This document shows positions 46,689 through 56,171 of a stretch of DNA of 64,000 nt, piece by piece. The notes below the pieces were generated by a model. The model did no database searches and had not been told where the DNA came from. It saw only the letters and a program-made list of their open reading frames with translations. Every line of letters begins with the position of its first letter. Within the stretch, counting starts at the first letter, position 1. The stretch lies in the NCBI RefSeq assembly GCF_000813745.1, contig NZ_JWLC01000007.1:206629-270628 (forward strand), read 5' to 3'. The stretch is from Leisingera sp. ANG-M1. GTDB taxonomy: Bacteria; Pseudomonadota; Alphaproteobacteria; Rhodobacterales; Rhodobacteraceae. A program made the translations under genes and the position numbers.

Positions 46689-47621
46689 TTACTGCCGTCT
46701 TCCGGCAGCTGCTCGCGGCATTGTTTTCAGCAGCGTCAGCGCCCCCCACATCAGGAACATCGGCAGAACAAACATACGGAGCATAAAGATGCCGACGATC
46801 GCCAAAGAGGATCGAAGAATCGTGTCGGCCTCCTCAAAGAACACCTGCGCTGCATCCATATACCTTCCGGTCTGCTCAAAGGCCCCGCTGACAGCGCCGC
46901 CCGCCTGTGCAACCGTGCTGCTCAGCCAGTTCCAAGCGCCTGTTTGGGCATCTTCCTTTGCCGAGGACCCGGCCTCAGTATCAGTGTCTGCCCCAATGAG
47001 AATTTTGGCTTGTTGCTCGACGGCTTGCAGCTCGGCCATTGCCTCGGCCATCTGCCCCGCCGTGGCGCGCTCGCCGAGCCAGGCACCAGCAGCAAAAACC
47101 AGAGGGACGGCAAGACCGGCAGCGGTGCCAAAGGCGATCGCTCTATCACACGCCGGTTTCACAGCCCTCGCAAAGGCGGGAAAACTGCCGGCGCCGGCCC
47201 TGCCCAGGAGACCGGCCCCGAGAACGGCCAAACCAAGCGAAGTCACCGGCGCCAGGCCGGCAGCGGCAAGTGCCGCTCCGGCTGCAACAAGGAAAACTGC
47301 GTCCGCGACACGCTCCACTGTATCATCCACCGGCTCCAATACTTTCAGCGGTTGCAGGCTCGCCTGGCCGACCACAGACGCGCCCACTTCAACCTCTTGT
47401 GCGGTGGAGAGCGCCGCATTGATCGCGCGCAACGAGACATAGGCAGCCACCGAGGATACGGCGATGTTTTCCGCTGTGCGCTCCGAAGCCGAAACAAGCG
47501 GATTCCAGTCGCTGCGCCCAGTCAGGCCGAAGATTCCAAAAGCCAGGAAGAGAATTCCGGCAATCGCAGTTGCCGCCGCGCGGGCGCGTTCTTTCGCAGG
47601 GGGGCGGGTGGGGTTCGCCAT
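46689..47621 (-). CDS. Hypothetical membrane protein
   Basis: Not recognised. About 310 residues with hydrophobic segments near 17-36, 105-140, 160-180 and 270-300, and a charged acidic middle region rich in Glu/Ala (about 185-235). The pattern is an alanine- and glycine-rich membrane protein. The start is uncertain: the ATG at 47621 begins MANPTRPPAKERARAA; an upstream ATG at 47663 would add 14 residues. It lies just downstream of the rpmD terminator inside the interruption of the spc operon. Confidence 0.6.
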   Translation of the reverse strand: MANPTRPPAKERARAAATAIAGILFLAFGIFGLTGRSDWNPLVSASERTAENIAVSSVAAYVSLRAINAALSTAQEVEVGASVVGQASLQPLKVLEPVDDTVERVADAVFLVAAGAALAAAGLAPVTSLGLAVLGAGLLGRAGAGSFPAFARAVKPACDRAIAFGTAAGLAVPLVFAAGAWLGERATAGQMAEAMAELQAVEQQAKILIGADTDTEAGSSAKEDAQTGAWNWLSSTVAQAGGAVSGAFEQTGRYMDAAQVFFEEADTILRSSLAIVGIFMLRMFVLPMFLMWGALTLLKTMPRAAAGRRQ

Positions 47622-47741
47622 AGCCGGTCCAGTACTTTCCTCTAGGAGCAGAGCCATACGCATATCATGCGCAGGTCACCGCGCAACACATCCGCTCGGT
47701 CGGATCGAAGAACAGCCCCAGGCCGCGGCCGGTTGCAAACG

Positions 47742-47772
47742 AAAAACGCCCCCGGTTTCCCGGAGGCGTTTT
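47742..47772 (-). terminator. Terminator after rpmD
   Basis: On the minus strand AACGCCTCCGG pairs with CCGGGGGCGTT (one mismatch) over a 4-base loop, followed by TTTTC. It ends the spc block right after rpmD. Confidence 0.85.
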
Positions 47773-47795
47773 CCAAAGTCTGCATCAAAAGAGGC

Positions 47796-47984
47796 TTAGT
47801 CGCGCTCTTCGATGATCTGAACCAGGTGCGGGATCGAGTTGACCATGCCGCGGACCGAAGGGGTGTCCTCCAGCTCACGGGTCTTGTGCATCTTGTTCAG
47901 GCCCAGGCCGACCAGGGTCGCGCGCTGCTTGGCGGGGCGGCGGATCGGGGAGCCGATCTGCTTGACGACGATGGTTTTTGCCAT
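47796..47984 (-). CDS. rpmD: 50S ribosomal protein L30
   Basis: L30 of 62 residues, beginning [20 protein letters not shown], with the conserved [21 protein letters not shown]. It is a small two-layer protein of the large subunit. It is the last gene of the rpmC-rpmD block, 13 bases behind rpsE. Confidence 0.97.
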   Translation of the reverse strand: MAKTIVVKQIGSPIRRPAKQRATLVGLGLNKMHKTRELEDTPSVRGMVNSIPHLVQIIEERD

Positions 47985-47997
47985 GTCTCTCTACTCC

Positions 47998-48567
47998 TTA
48001 CGCTTCAGCTTCGGCAGCTGCCGGTGCGTCGTCCCGCTTGGGCAGGATGTCAGCAACCTTTTTGCCGCGGCGCTGTGCAACCGAACGCGGGCTCTGCTCT
48101 TTGGTCAGGCCGTTGATGGTGGCGCGGATCATGTTGTAGGGGTTCTGCGAGCCGATCGACTTCGAAACGACGTCTTTGACGCCCAGCATTTCGAAGACTG
48201 CGCGCATCGGACCACCTGCGATGATACCGGTACCTTCCGGAGCGGTGCGCATGACCACTTTACCAGCGCCGTGACGGCCGTTGATGTCGTGGTGCAGGGT
48301 GCGGCCCTCTTTCAGCGGCACGCGGACCATCTGGCGCTTGGCCTGCTCGGTCGCCTTGCGGATCGCCTCGGGCACTTCTTTCGCCTTGCCCTTGCCAAAG
48401 CCCACGCGGCCTTTCTGGTCGCCAACAACAACCAGGGCTGCGAAGCCAAAGCGCTTACCGCCTTTTACGGTTTTCGACACGCGGTTGATCGCGACCAGGC
48501 GATCTGCAAATTCCGGTGCCTCTTCACGCTCGCGGCGGGGGCCGCGGCGGTTTTCACGTTCTGCCAT
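47998..48567 (-). CDS. rpsE: 30S ribosomal protein S5
   Basis: S5 of 189 residues. The N-terminal double-stranded-RNA-binding domain contains [24 protein letters not shown]; the C-terminal part contains [18 protein letters not shown]. It helps translational accuracy with S4 and S12. The N-terminal Arg-rich and C-terminal Ala/Glu tails are typical of alphaproteobacteria. Confidence 0.98.
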   Translation of the reverse strand: MAERENRRGPRREREEAPEFADRLVAINRVSKTVKGGKRFGFAALVVVGDQKGRVGFGKGKAKEVPEAIRKATEQAKRQMVRVPLKEGRTLHHDINGRHGAGKVVMRTAPEGTGIIAGGPMRAVFEMLGVKDVVSKSIGSQNPYNMIRATINGLTKEQSPRSVAQRRGKKVADILPKRDDAPAAAEAEA

Positions 48568-48683
48568 CAGGCATTCCTTTCATAGGGCGCTAGGCGCCTG
48601 TTTTCTCAATCCTTGGTGAGAACCGGGCCGAAGCCCGGCCTCCCGGATCATCGGGGCGGTCCCGGAAGACCGCCCGCAAGAGA

Positions 48684-49043
48684 TTAGATCTTCAGGCCGC
48701 CTTCACGCGCAGCGTCGGCCAGAGCCTTCACCTTGCCGTGGAACAGGAAGCCGCCGCGGTCGAAGTAGGCCTCGGTCACGCCAGCCGCTTTCGCGCGTTC
48801 GGCGATCAGAGCACCGACTTTGGTCGCTGCTTCGACGTTGTTCTTGCCAACAACGCCCAGATCTTTTTCCAGGGTCGAAGCGGAGGCCACGGTCACGCCG
48901 CGCAGGTCGTCGATCAGCTGAACAGAGATGTTCTTGTTCGAACGGTGCACGGACAGACGCGGACGGCCTGCGTTCACTTTGCGAAGCTTGTTCCGGACGC
49001 GCAGCCGGCGCTTCAGAAACAGGGTACGTTTGCTGTTTGCCAT
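48684..49043 (-). CDS. rplR: 50S ribosomal protein L18
   Basis: L18 of 119 residues, a 5S rRNA-binding protein. The start at 49043 ([20 protein letters not shown]) matches the family; it ends [24 protein letters not shown]. An upstream in-frame start overlaps rplF and is not real. Confidence 0.97.
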   Translation of the reverse strand: MANSKRTLFLKRRLRVRNKLRKVNAGRPRLSVHRSNKNISVQLIDDLRGVTVASASTLEKDLGVVGKNNVEAATKVGALIAERAKAAGVTEAYFDRGGFLFHGKVKALADAAREGGLKI

Positions 49044-49054
49044 TTTGCTGGTCC

Positions 49055-49588
49055 TTACTTCTTCTTGCCTTCCTTGCGGAAGATGAACTCGCCCTTGTAG
49101 CGGATGCCTTTGCCCTTGTAGGGCTCCGGACGGCGCCATTCGCGGATTTTCGCCGCGACTTCGCCCACCTGCTGCTGGTCGATGCCTTCCACAACGATTT
49201 CAGTCTGCTTCGGTGCGGTGATGGTGATGCCATCGGGTGCAACGAAGTCGACGTCGTGGCTGTAGCCCAGGTTCAGCTTCAGGGTGTTGCCCTGCATCTG
49301 AGCGCGGTAACCCACACCCTGGATTTCCAGCTCCTTCTTGAAGCCTTGGGTCACGCCGGTCACCAGGTTTGCAACCTGGGTGCGGGACATGCCCCACTGC
49401 TGACGGGCACGCTTGGACTTGCCGCGCGGCTCGACCTTAACAACGTTGTCTTCAACGGTCAGGGTCACGTCATCAGTGGCGGTGAAGGTGCGGGCGCCTT
49501 TCGGGCCTTTCACTTCGACGGTCTGGCCGGAAACGCTCGCGGTGACACCGCTGGGCAGTTCGACCGGTTTCTTACCAATACGGGACAT
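49055..49588 (-). CDS. rplF: 50S ribosomal protein L6
   Basis: L6 of 177 residues, beginning [21 protein letters not shown] and ending with [23 protein letters not shown]. It consists of two similar alpha/beta domains near the sarcin-ricin loop. A TTG one codon upstream of the ATG at 49588 is not needed. Confidence 0.98.
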   Translation of the reverse strand: MSRIGKKPVELPSGVTASVSGQTVEVKGPKGARTFTATDDVTLTVEDNVVKVEPRGKSKRARQQWGMSRTQVANLVTGVTQGFKKELEIQGVGYRAQMQGNTLKLNLGYSHDVDFVAPDGITITAPKQTEIVVEGIDQQQVGEVAAKIREWRRPEPYKGKGIRYKGEFIFRKEGKKK

Positions 49589-49601
49589 CAATCAGCCTCC
49601 C

Positions 49602-49994
49602 TTAGAAGACGGTGCAAAGCACTTCGCCGCCGACGTTGGCTGCGCGTGCGTTTGCGTCCGACATCACACCCTTGGGGGTGGAGACAATCGACACGCCCAG
49701 GCCCTGGCGGACCGACGGGATGTCATTGACGCCCATGTAAACGCGGCGGCCGGGCTTGGAAACCCGCTTGAGCTCGCGAATGACAGGTTCGCCGTCGAAG
49801 TATTTCAGGCTGATTTCGATGGCCGGGTGGCCATTTTCACCAGTCATCTTCTCATAACCGCGGATGTAGCCCTCGTCCGCCAGCACGTCCAGAACCCATG
49901 CCCGCAGCTTGGAAGCCGGGGTCATGACGGTGGACTTGCCGCGCATCTGAGAGTTACGGATACGGGTGAGCATATCGCCGATAGGATCGTTCAT
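49602..49994 (-). CDS. rpsH: 30S ribosomal protein S8
   Basis: S8 of 130 residues, starting [20 protein letters not shown], with the C-terminal [20 protein letters not shown]. It binds 16S rRNA helix 21, and in E. coli it also represses the spc operon. Whether that holds here is unknown. Confidence 0.98.
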   Translation of the reverse strand: MNDPIGDMLTRIRNSQMRGKSTVMTPASKLRAWVLDVLADEGYIRGYEKMTGENGHPAIEISLKYFDGEPVIRELKRVSKPGRRVYMGVNDIPSVRQGLGVSIVSTPKGVMSDANARAANVGGEVLCTVF

Positions 49995-50007
49995 ATCAGT
50001 CTCTCCC

Positions 50008-50313
50008 TTACCAGCTCGATTTCACCAGGCCGGGGATCTGACCAGCAGAACCCAGCTCGCGCAGCGCAATACGGCTGACCTTCAGCTTACGGTAGTAAGC
50101 GTGGGGACGGCCGGTCAGCTGGCAGCGGTTGTGCAAACGGCTCGGAGCCGAGTTGCGCGGCAGTTTCGCCAGCTTCAGGCGCGCCTTGAAGCGCTCTTCC
50201 ATCGGACGGCTTTCGTCGTTTGCGATTTCTTTCAGCTCGGCACGCTTTGCGGCGTATTTTGCCACCAGGCGCTCGCGCTTCTTCTCGCGTTCGATCATGC
50301 TTTTCTTAGCCAT
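50008..50313 (-). CDS. rpsN: 30S ribosomal protein S14
   Basis: S14 of 101 residues, the long form lacking the zinc-binding Cys-x-x-Cys pairs. It has [16 protein letters not shown] at the start and the conserved [15 protein letters not shown] near the end. It is the type found in most Gram-negatives. Confidence 0.98.
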   Translation of the reverse strand: MAKKSMIEREKKRERLVAKYAAKRAELKEIANDESRPMEERFKARLKLAKLPRNSAPSRLHNRCQLTGRPHAYYRKLKVSRIALRELGSAGQIPGLVKSSW

Positions 50314-50332
50314 GTCTCTATCCTTCCCGCGC

Positions 50333-50896
50333 TCAGCTGTTGAAGGGCATGTTGAAAGCTTTCAACAGCGCCTTTGCTTCCGCGTCGGTTTTCGCGGTGG
50401 TGGCGATCACGATGTCCATGCCCCAGGGCTCATCGATTTTGTCGAAATCGATTTCCGGGAACACGATGTGCTCTTTCAGGCCCATGGCATAGTTGCCGCG
50501 GCCGTCGAAAGAGGTGCCCGAAACGCCGCGGAAGTCGCGGATACGGGGCATCGCGATGGTGGTCAGACGATCCAGGAATTCGTACATCCGGTCGCCGCGC
50601 AGGGTCACCTTGGCGCCCATCGGCATGCCTTCGCGAACGCGGAAGCCGGCGATGGAGTTCTTTGCCACGGTGGTGACAGCCTTCTGGCCCGCAATCGCGG
50701 TCAGGTCGGCCTGTGCGGATTTCGCTTTCTTGCTGTCTTTGACAGCAGCGCGGCCGCAGCCGATGTTCAGAACGATCTTCTCCAGCTTGGGGATCATCAT
50801 ATCGTTCTTGTAGCCGAATTCCTCTTTCAGAGCGCCACGGATGGTCTCTTTGTAGGAGGTTTTCAGGCGCGGGGTGTAGGTTGCAGCGTCAGCCAT
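50333..50896 (-). CDS. rplE: 50S ribosomal protein L5
   Basis: L5 of 187 residues, with the 5S rRNA-binding core [13 protein letters not shown], and [22 protein letters not shown]. It starts on the base that ends the rplX stop (TGATG), so the two are translationally coupled. Confidence 0.98.
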   Translation of the reverse strand: MADAATYTPRLKTSYKETIRGALKEEFGYKNDMMIPKLEKIVLNIGCGRAAVKDSKKAKSAQADLTAIAGQKAVTTVAKNSIAGFRVREGMPMGAKVTLRGDRMYEFLDRLTTIAMPRIRDFRGVSGTSFDGRGNYAMGLKEHIVFPEIDFDKIDEPWGMDIVIATTAKTDAEAKALLKAFNMPFNS

Positions 50897-51201
50897 CAGA
50901 CAGTCTCCCCGGTGGTTTTTGCAAAGCGGACCTTCTTGCCGTCTTCCTCGCGGAAGCCGACGCGGGTTGCTTTGCCGTTGGAGTCCAGCAGTGCCAGGTT
51001 CGACAGGTCGATCGGCAGTGCCTTGGGCAGACGGCCGCCCTGGCTGTTCTGGGTCTGGCGGGTGTGGCGGATCGCCATGTTCACGCCTTCGACAACGGCT
51101 TTGCCGGCCTTCGGGTCAACAGAGGCGATGGTGCCTTCTTTGCCCTTGTCACGGCCTGACAGCACGATGACCTTGTCGCCTTTACGGAGTTTCGCAGCCA
51201 T
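50896..51201 (-). CDS. rplX: 50S ribosomal protein L24
   Basis: L24 of 101 residues with an N-terminal KOW motif ([20 protein letters not shown]). It is an early assembly protein that binds the 5' end of 23S rRNA. It lies 2 bases behind rplN and overlaps rplE by one base. Confidence 0.98.
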   Translation of the reverse strand: MAAKLRKGDKVIVLSGRDKGKEGTIASVDPKAGKAVVEGVNMAIRHTRQTQNSQGGRLPKALPIDLSNLALLDSNGKATRVGFREEDGKKVRFAKTTGETV

Positions 51202-51203
51202 GA

Positions 51204-51572
51204 TTACAGCACCTCCGGAGCCAGCGAGATGATCTTCATGAAGTTCTTCGCGCGCAGTTCACGAACAACCGGGCCAAAGATACGGGTACCGACCGGCTCG
51301 TTGTTGTTGTTCAGGATAACGGCTGCGTTCCGGTCAAAACGGATTGCAGTGCCGTCTTCGCGGCGGACTTCTTTGGCGGTGCGCACGACAACGGCCTTAC
51401 GGACGTCGCCTTTTTTCACGCGGCCGCGCGGGATGGCTTCTTTAACCGAGACGACGATGATGTCGCCAACGGAAGCGTATTTACGCTTGGAGCCACCCAG
51501 AACCTTGATGCACTGAACTCGGCGGGCGCCGGAGTTGTCAGCAACATCCAGATTTGTTTGCATCTGGATCAT
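51204..51572 (-). CDS. rplN: 50S ribosomal protein L14
   Basis: L14 of 122 residues with the conserved [21 protein letters not shown] and [13 protein letters not shown]. It forms an intersubunit bridge. About 100 bases separate it from rpsQ, more than is usual, but no promoter or terminator was found there. Confidence 0.98.
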   Translation of the reverse strand: MIQMQTNLDVADNSGARRVQCIKVLGGSKRKYASVGDIIVVSVKEAIPRGRVKKGDVRKAVVVRTAKEVRREDGTAIRFDRNAAVILNNNNEPVGTRIFGPVVRELRAKNFMKIISLAPEVL

Positions 51573-51672
51573 GTGGTTTCTCCCGACCTATGGGGCAGCG
51601 ATGCGTGCTGTGATCCCCCAGGGTTTCGACTTTGCTTTTCAGCCTAGCCGCCAGGAGTCTCGGATGAGACTC

Positions 51673-51903
51673 TTAGGCTTCCAGAACTTCCCAGCGTTTC
51701 GTTTTCGATTTCGGCGCGCATTCGATGATGCGTACGGAATCGCCGACCTTGAAAGCGTTCTTTTCATCGTGAGCCCGGTATTTCTTGGACTTACGGATGG
51801 TTTTCTTCAGAACCGGGTGCGTGAAGCGGCGTTCAACCGAGACGGTGACGGTCTGGGCGTTTGCGTCGCTGGTCACAACGCCTTGCAGGATACGTTTGGG
51901 CAT
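51673..51903 (-). CDS. rpsQ: 30S ribosomal protein S17
   Basis: S17 of 76 residues, starting [19 protein letters not shown] and containing [23 protein letters not shown]. It is an OB-fold 16S rRNA-binding protein of early assembly. It lies 11 bases behind rpmC. Confidence 0.98.
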   Translation of the reverse strand: MPKRILQGVVTSDANAQTVTVSVERRFTHPVLKKTIRKSKKYRAHDEKNAFKVGDSVRIIECAPKSKTKRWEVLEA

Positions 51904-51914
51904 TGTGTCGCTCC

Positions 51915-52115
51915 TTATTCGGCTGCTGCTGCAGCTTTTTCGTTCAGGATGGTCTTGACGCGTGCAGCATTGCGGCGGGCCGCCTTGATGCCTGCGGTCG
52001 ATTCCAGCTGACCGGTTGCCTGCTGAAAGCGCAGGTTGAAGCTCTCTTTTTTCAGGGATGCGAGCATATCGCGGAGTTCATCCACGGTCTTCTCGCGCAG
52101 ATCATTGGCGTTCAT
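51915..52115 (-). CDS. rpmC: 50S ribosomal protein L29
   Basis: L29 of 66 residues, an antiparallel helical pair: [21 protein letters not shown], with [11 protein letters not shown] and [15 protein letters not shown]. The start at 52115 excludes a short upstream extension. Here rpmC heads its own block because rplP, its usual upstream neighbour, lies 3.6 kb away. Confidence 0.96.
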   Translation of the reverse strand: MNANDLREKTVDELRDMLASLKKESFNLRFQQATGQLESTAGIKAARRNAARVKTILNEKAAAAAE

Positions 52116-52156
52116 CGCCTTTGTTCCTTGTCCAAAGCACCAGAAGGCCCCGAGGG

Positions 52157-52185
52157 TCACCTTGTTACCTGGTGGGTTATGTCAA
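52157..52185 (-). promoter_or_regulatory. Candidate promoter of the rpmC-rpmD block
   Basis: A perfect -35 box TTGACA (52185-52180 on the minus strand) lies about 65 bases before rpmC. The element 17 bases on (AGGTGA) is a poor -10, so only the -35 is convincing. Confidence 0.45.
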
Positions 52186-52337
52186 CCGCGGGAAACCGCG
52201 GCAAAAAGAATCACCTGCCCCCGATCCGAGCCGGACAGGGGGCAAGCGATGGGTCCCTATAAAGGAGAAGGCAGACGGGGGCAAGCGAAAGCTTCCCCCG
52301 GATCAGGGCGGCGGTAGCGCGCCCTGACCGCATCCGG

Positions 52338-53048
52338 TCATGCAGGCCGCTGTGCGCCGGCAGCTGGGGCTTCAGACGCCAAGGGAACGCTGTTGGCGGA
52401 AAGTGCCGAAGAGCCGGCAGGGCGCCACGCCGCAGCCTCAAACCGGTCATAGCCGAAAGTGTCGAAATCCACGTCGAAGAAATCCTCGATGATCTCCCGG
52501 CTCTCGCTGCTCAGCGCAGCAATCGAGGTCTCTGGCGTGGAGCGGGTTGCATTCATGCGCGGCAATTCTGCCTTGCAGCCCGTCAGGGCCTGGATTTTAC
52601 CCCAGTCCTCTTCAATGTTTTCAAGCTGCACAACAAGGTCGACGAGATTGTTTCCCGCAGAATCCACCATCCAATCCAGCGCAGGCTTCATCATCTCTTC
52701 GCCAAGGACAAACTGCGGGTCCTGCAGCTTGACTGCGCGGTATACCCACTCGTTCAGCTCAAGCGTCCGGCCGTTGAACTCAGCCTCATTGCGCTTGACT
52801 CTGTAGCGGTACAGGGAGCACATCCGCTCATAAGGGCGGCGGACAACCGAAAACGCTTTCCTGGACGCGAAAAAGCCGGGTCCGAACAGCTTGATCATGG
52901 TCTTCACAGAGCCATGCAGCTGCGCGATATTCAACGCCGCAGCGACAGAGGTTCCGCCGCATTTATTGACATGCACAAAGAAATAAGGCTTATCCAGCAC
53001 CGACTTCAGCCGCGCAAAACTCTGCTCTGCTTGAGCCCTGCGATTCAT
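52338..53048 (-). CDS. Sulfotransferase family protein
   Basis: A PAPS-dependent sulfotransferase-type protein of about 236 residues. The 5'-phosphosulfate loop region reads FFVHVNKCGGTSVA, and the 3'-phosphate-binding part is FSVVRRPYERMCSLYRYR. The C-terminal part includes the FDVDFDTFGYD segment shared with the second sulfotransferase in this window. The acceptor (lipid, sugar or small molecule) is unknown. The start may also be a TTG at 53066. A weak hairpin (52303-52330) may end the transcript. Confidence 0.85.
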   Translation of the reverse strand: MNRRAQAEQSFARLKSVLDKPYFFVHVNKCGGTSVAAALNIAQLHGSVKTMIKLFGPGFFASRKAFSVVRRPYERMCSLYRYRVKRNEAEFNGRTLELNEWVYRAVKLQDPQFVLGEEMMKPALDWMVDSAGNNLVDLVVQLENIEEDWGKIQALTGCKAELPRMNATRSTPETSIAALSSESREIIEDFFDVDFDTFGYDRFEAAAWRPAGSSALSANSVPLASEAPAAGAQRPA

Positions 53049-53163
53049 TGAATTCTGTTGTTGCAAAACCTTTTGACCTCTGATGAGTGAATGATCATCA
53101 AGACGTCTACCGGGAGTCGGCTAAAATTTTGCAAACAACCACGGATTGCCGACCGGATCGGCT

Positions 53164-53526
53164 ATGGCACTGCACCGCATGATTGTTTCGCTGATAGCTT
53201 TGGCCCCTGCCGCAATCCACTACGGCTTTCATTTTCTGGCGCCCTTCGGCATCGCCCGGCTGGTGTTCGGAAAGCCGCGCTGGCTCGCCGCCGCCGGTTT
53301 GATGATCCTGGCAAATGCGATTGATGCCGACCACCTGCTGGCAACCCCCATCTTCGATCCGAACCGCTGCAGCATCGGCTTTCACCCGCTGCATTCGGGG
53401 CTTGCCGCCGCACTCTTTGCCGCAGCGCTGCTGGTGCCGAACTGGAAGACCCGCGCTCTCGCGCTCGGCTGCCTGTGGCATCTGGCAACCGACGGGCTGG
53501 ATTGTGTGATGCAGGGGACGTGGTAA
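53164..53526 (+). CDS. DUF6122-like small membrane protein
   Basis: A 120-residue hydrophobic protein with about four helices. The LAPAAIHYGFHFLAPFG start, NAIDADHLL, the FHPLHSG motif and the CLWHLATDGLDCV end are characteristic of the DUF6122 group. The conserved His and Asp residues resemble membrane-bound metal-dependent hydrolases of the YdjM type. It is the only plus-strand gene in this accessory cassette. The start at 53164 excludes six codons of an upstream frame. Confidence 0.65.
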   Translation: MALHRMIVSLIALAPAAIHYGFHFLAPFGIARLVFGKPRWLAAAGLMILANAIDADHLLATPIFDPNRCSIGFHPLHSGLAAALFAAALLVPNWKTRALALGCLWHLATDGLDCVMQGTW

Positions 53527-53569
53527 AGGGGGCGGGCCTTTAGGGCTCCGCCCGCTCGCAGGCGAAACG

Positions 53570-53595
53570 CTTCCCCGGAGCGGTTCCGGGGAGCC
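53570..53595. terminator. Bidirectional hairpin between converging genes
   Basis: GCTTCCCCGGA (53570-53580) pairs with TCCGGGGAGC (to about 53595) between the plus-strand DUF6122 gene and the minus-strand oxygenase gene. It lacks a U-run. Confidence 0.45.
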
Positions 53596-53598
53596 AGC

Positions 53599-54219
53599 TC
53601 ACTCCCACTTGTAATTGAAACTCACCGAGATCCGCTCTTCCTCGGCCATGTTCAGCGGCACCTCGTGACGGATGAAGCTTTCCCACAAGAGCACATCACC
53701 CACTGAGGGCGACTGATAGACAAAGGTACGCAGTTCCTGGCGGCAATCCTTCACCCGCGGCGGATGCGCCATCATCATCGCGTGGCGCGGGTCCTCAAGC
53801 TTCAGCGCCGACGCACCGTCCGGCATCGACACATAGGTGGTGCCGGAAATCACCGAATGAGGGTGAATGTGGCTGGCATGGGTGCCGCCCTCCGGCAGGA
53901 TGTTGATCCAAAGGTCCTCAAGAACCAGCTTGCGGCCGTCCAGGTCCAGCTCAAGATCCTGGGCAAAGGCCGCGACGTGCAAATCCAGCGACTTCACCAC
54001 ATCTGCAAAGATCGGAAACCGCCAGGGCAGATCCGTCAGCGAGGCATAGGAGGTATAGCCGGGATAGCCGTTCTCCTCGCACCAGTCCTGCCCGGCATCA
54101 TCATCCCCGGCGATGACAAGGCAGGAGTTTTCCAGTTCCTGCGCATCAACCTTGGGTCCGTGTTCGGACAGTTGCGCGCGGTAGAGGCGGGTCACGAAGA
54201 GCGAGTCAATCTGGGCCAT
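53599..54219 (-). CDS. Putative 2OG-Fe(II) oxygenase (TIGR02466 type)
   Basis: A 206-residue protein with SHIHPHSVISGTTYVSMPDGA holding a His pair, a downstream HEVPLNMAEEERISVSFNYKW giving the distal His and Arg, and the family's LEDLWINILPEGG lead-in. This is the iron and 2-oxoglutarate pattern of the TIGR02466 group, related to prolyl-type hydroxylases and often found in phage and marine bacteria. The substrate is unknown. It lies between two sulfotransferase genes on the same strand, which suggests a shared pathway. Confidence 0.82.
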   Translation of the reverse strand: MAQIDSLFVTRLYRAQLSEHGPKVDAQELENSCLVIAGDDDAGQDWCEENGYPGYTSYASLTDLPWRFPIFADVVKSLDLHVAAFAQDLELDLDGRKLVLEDLWINILPEGGTHASHIHPHSVISGTTYVSMPDGASALKLEDPRHAMMMAHPPRVKDCRQELRTFVYQSPSVGDVLLWESFIRHEVPLNMAEEERISVSFNYKWE

Positions 54220-54300
54220 GGCGGTCTGATAGCGCAGAGCTGCCGTCTTGGCGAGCAGCTTCCGCCAGCCCCAGCCGCCGCTGCAGCCGGGGGTCGGCCC

Positions 54301-54951
54301 TTAGGCTTTTGCGGCCGGGGCAGCACTCTGGACATTGTCCGGATCATAGCCGAACAGAACGAAATCCGCCCGGAAGCGCTCCCGGATCATTTCCACGCTC
54401 TCCTGATCCAAAGCCGCTTCAACGGTCGCCGTGTCCTTGCGGGTCGCATTTTCATGGCCGCAGGGGATCTGCATGCCGACAAGCTCCTCTACTTTGCACC
54501 AGTCCTGACGGATGGTCTCGAGCTTGATCACCAGATCCACCATGATCCGCGCCTGTTCGTCCAGCAGCCAGGCTGCACAGGGCAGGAAGGAATACAGCTG
54601 GGTGCAGACCGCCGGGTCGCGCTCCCAGATTCCGCGGCGGACCCATTCGTTCAGCCCCATGCGCCCGCCAAGCAGCGACGGGTGGTTGCGGGCGGCGCGG
54701 TACCTGTACAGCGACGTCACCCGGGCAAACGGATTCCGCACGATGGAGAACGAGGGGAGCGCCTGCCAGCGGTCTCTGCCGATCAGCTGCCGCCGTGCGG
54801 CAGCAGTATGGTGAACATTGCGCTGAAGACCCAGAGCTGAGCTGACCGAGGTTCCCCCGCACTTGGGAATATGGATGAAGCTGAACGGCAGTGCCTCCCA
54901 TCCATTCACGGCAGGCAGAGGTGCAGCGGTTTCGGGCGGGGAGAAGCCCAT
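54301..54951 (-). CDS. Sulfotransferase family protein
   Basis: A 216-residue sulfotransferase-type protein, paralogous to the one at 52338. FSFIHIPKCGGTSVSSA is the phosphosulfate-binding start, followed by FSIVRNPFARVTSLYRYRAARN. The C-terminus FRADFVLFGYD resembles FDVDFDTFGYD of its relative. The ATG has AAGGAAAG about 10 bases upstream. It lies upstream of the oxygenase gene on the same strand. The role is probably modification of a secreted or surface compound (inference). Confidence 0.85.
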   Translation of the reverse strand: MGFSPPETAAPLPAVNGWEALPFSFIHIPKCGGTSVSSALGLQRNVHHTAAARRQLIGRDRWQALPSFSIVRNPFARVTSLYRYRAARNHPSLLGGRMGLNEWVRRGIWERDPAVCTQLYSFLPCAAWLLDEQARIMVDLVIKLETIRQDWCKVEELVGMQIPCGHENATRKDTATVEAALDQESVEMIRERFRADFVLFGYDPDNVQSAAPAAKA

Positions 54952-55135
54952 CGCGGTCTTTCCTTCTTGTAAATACGGCCATTTGGCCCCGTAAAAATTC
55001 AGGACCGGATCGTAAAACGAACCGCTTACAACAAGGTTAACAACCCTTTGCCCCTATGGCAGGCGCGGGCACCGGGGCCAGCGCCGGACAAAGCCCGCGC
55101 CAGCGCCCCGGCAAGCCTCCCCGCCGGCTGCGTCC

Positions 55136-55468
55136 TCAGAGCCCTTCAGCCACCGCATTGGGGCAGCCGCGGTGTGCGTTGGGCATGCCCACATGGTGCG
55201 GATTCTGGACAAGATACCAAACCGGCGCATAGCCGGGCGCCTGGGTGCGCGAATAGGTGCAGCCGTTCGGCGTGATCCAGTGCACGGCGTTTCCGCCGCG
55301 GGTGACGCTGCCTTGCGGCAGGAAGCTCTTCACCCCGCCCCCCTGCCCGGCTGGCGGCTGGAAACCGGTTTCGGATGCTAACACCATCGTTTGATCATTT
55401 CGGTCAAGATCCGCAATACCGCAGGCGGACACGGCAAAAAGCAGGGCGGCAGGAACCATCAGGCGCAT
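55136..55468 (-). CDS. Putative lipoprotein
   Basis: A 110-residue small exported protein. The N-terminal MRLMVPAALLFAVSACG has a lipobox-like VSAC, so lipid attachment at Cys16 is expected. The mature part has few recognisable motifs and ends with an NPHHVGMPNAHRGC segment. GGAG lies before the ATG at 55468. Function unknown; such short lipoproteins are common in Roseobacter genomes. Confidence 0.7.
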   Translation of the reverse strand: MRLMVPAALLFAVSACGIADLDRNDQTMVLASETGFQPPAGQGGGVKSFLPQGSVTRGGNAVHWITPNGCTYSRTQAPGYAPVWYLVQNPHHVGMPNAHRGCPNAVAEGL

Positions 55469-55689
55469 TTCTGGCACTCCATTGTAACAAAACACTCAGG
55501 CCGTTCCGGCCGGCCGCGCAACCGCAGAAAGGAGGTGCGAACAGAAGACAGCCAAAACAACCCAGGGCAGCAGGATCGAAACAAAGAGTGAACATACTGT
55601 TAAGAAAGAGTAACCCGCTAAAATGCCGGATACTTTCGCCGCCAGCAGGTTTTGCGCCAAAACTGCGGACAGCACACATGCCGGCATAG

Positions 55690-55722
55690 AAAAACCCCCG
55701 CCGGAGGCCCGGCGGGGGTTTC
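55690..55722 (-). terminator. Terminator after rplP
   Basis: On the minus strand AACCCCCGCCGG pairs perfectly with CCGGCGGGGGTT over a 4-base loop, followed by TTTTC. It closes the rplB-rplP block. Confidence 0.9.
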
Positions 55723-55745
55723 AAATTTTCAGACGGAAGCCGGGC

Positions 55746-56159
55746 TTACCAGTCTTCGCGGACCACGACGCGGGTCTTGACCGGCAGCTTCATCGCCGCC
55801 AGGCGCAGGGCCTCGCGGGCGATCTCATCGCTGACGCCGTCGATCTCGAACATCACGCGGCCAGGCTTAACCTTGGCTGCCCAGTAGTCCACGGAGCCTT
55901 TACCTTTACCCATACGGACTTCGGTCGGCTTCGAGGTCACCGGAGTGTCCGGGAAGATACGGATCCAAACACGGCCCTGACGCTTCATGTGGCGGGTCAT
56001 GGCACGGCGGGCAGCCTCGATCTGGCGTGCAGTCACACGCTCAGGGGTGGTTGCCTTCAGGCCATAGGTGCCGAAGTTCAGGTCGGAACCGCCTTTTGCC
56101 AGGCCGTGGATCCGGCCTTTGTGCATTTTGCGGAATTTAGTGCGCTTTGGCTGAAGCAT
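55746..56159 (-). CDS. rplP: 50S ribosomal protein L16
   Basis: L16 of 137 residues, beginning [20 protein letters not shown] and containing [26 protein letters not shown]. It shapes the A site and binds tRNA. It is the last gene of its block, 12 bases behind rpsC. Confidence 0.98.
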   Translation of the reverse strand: MLQPKRTKFRKMHKGRIHGLAKGGSDLNFGTYGLKATTPERVTARQIEAARRAMTRHMKRQGRVWIRIFPDTPVTSKPTEVRMGKGKGSVDYWAAKVKPGRVMFEIDGVSDEIAREALRLAAMKLPVKTRVVVREDW

Positions 56160-56171
56160 CTCAAATCCTCC

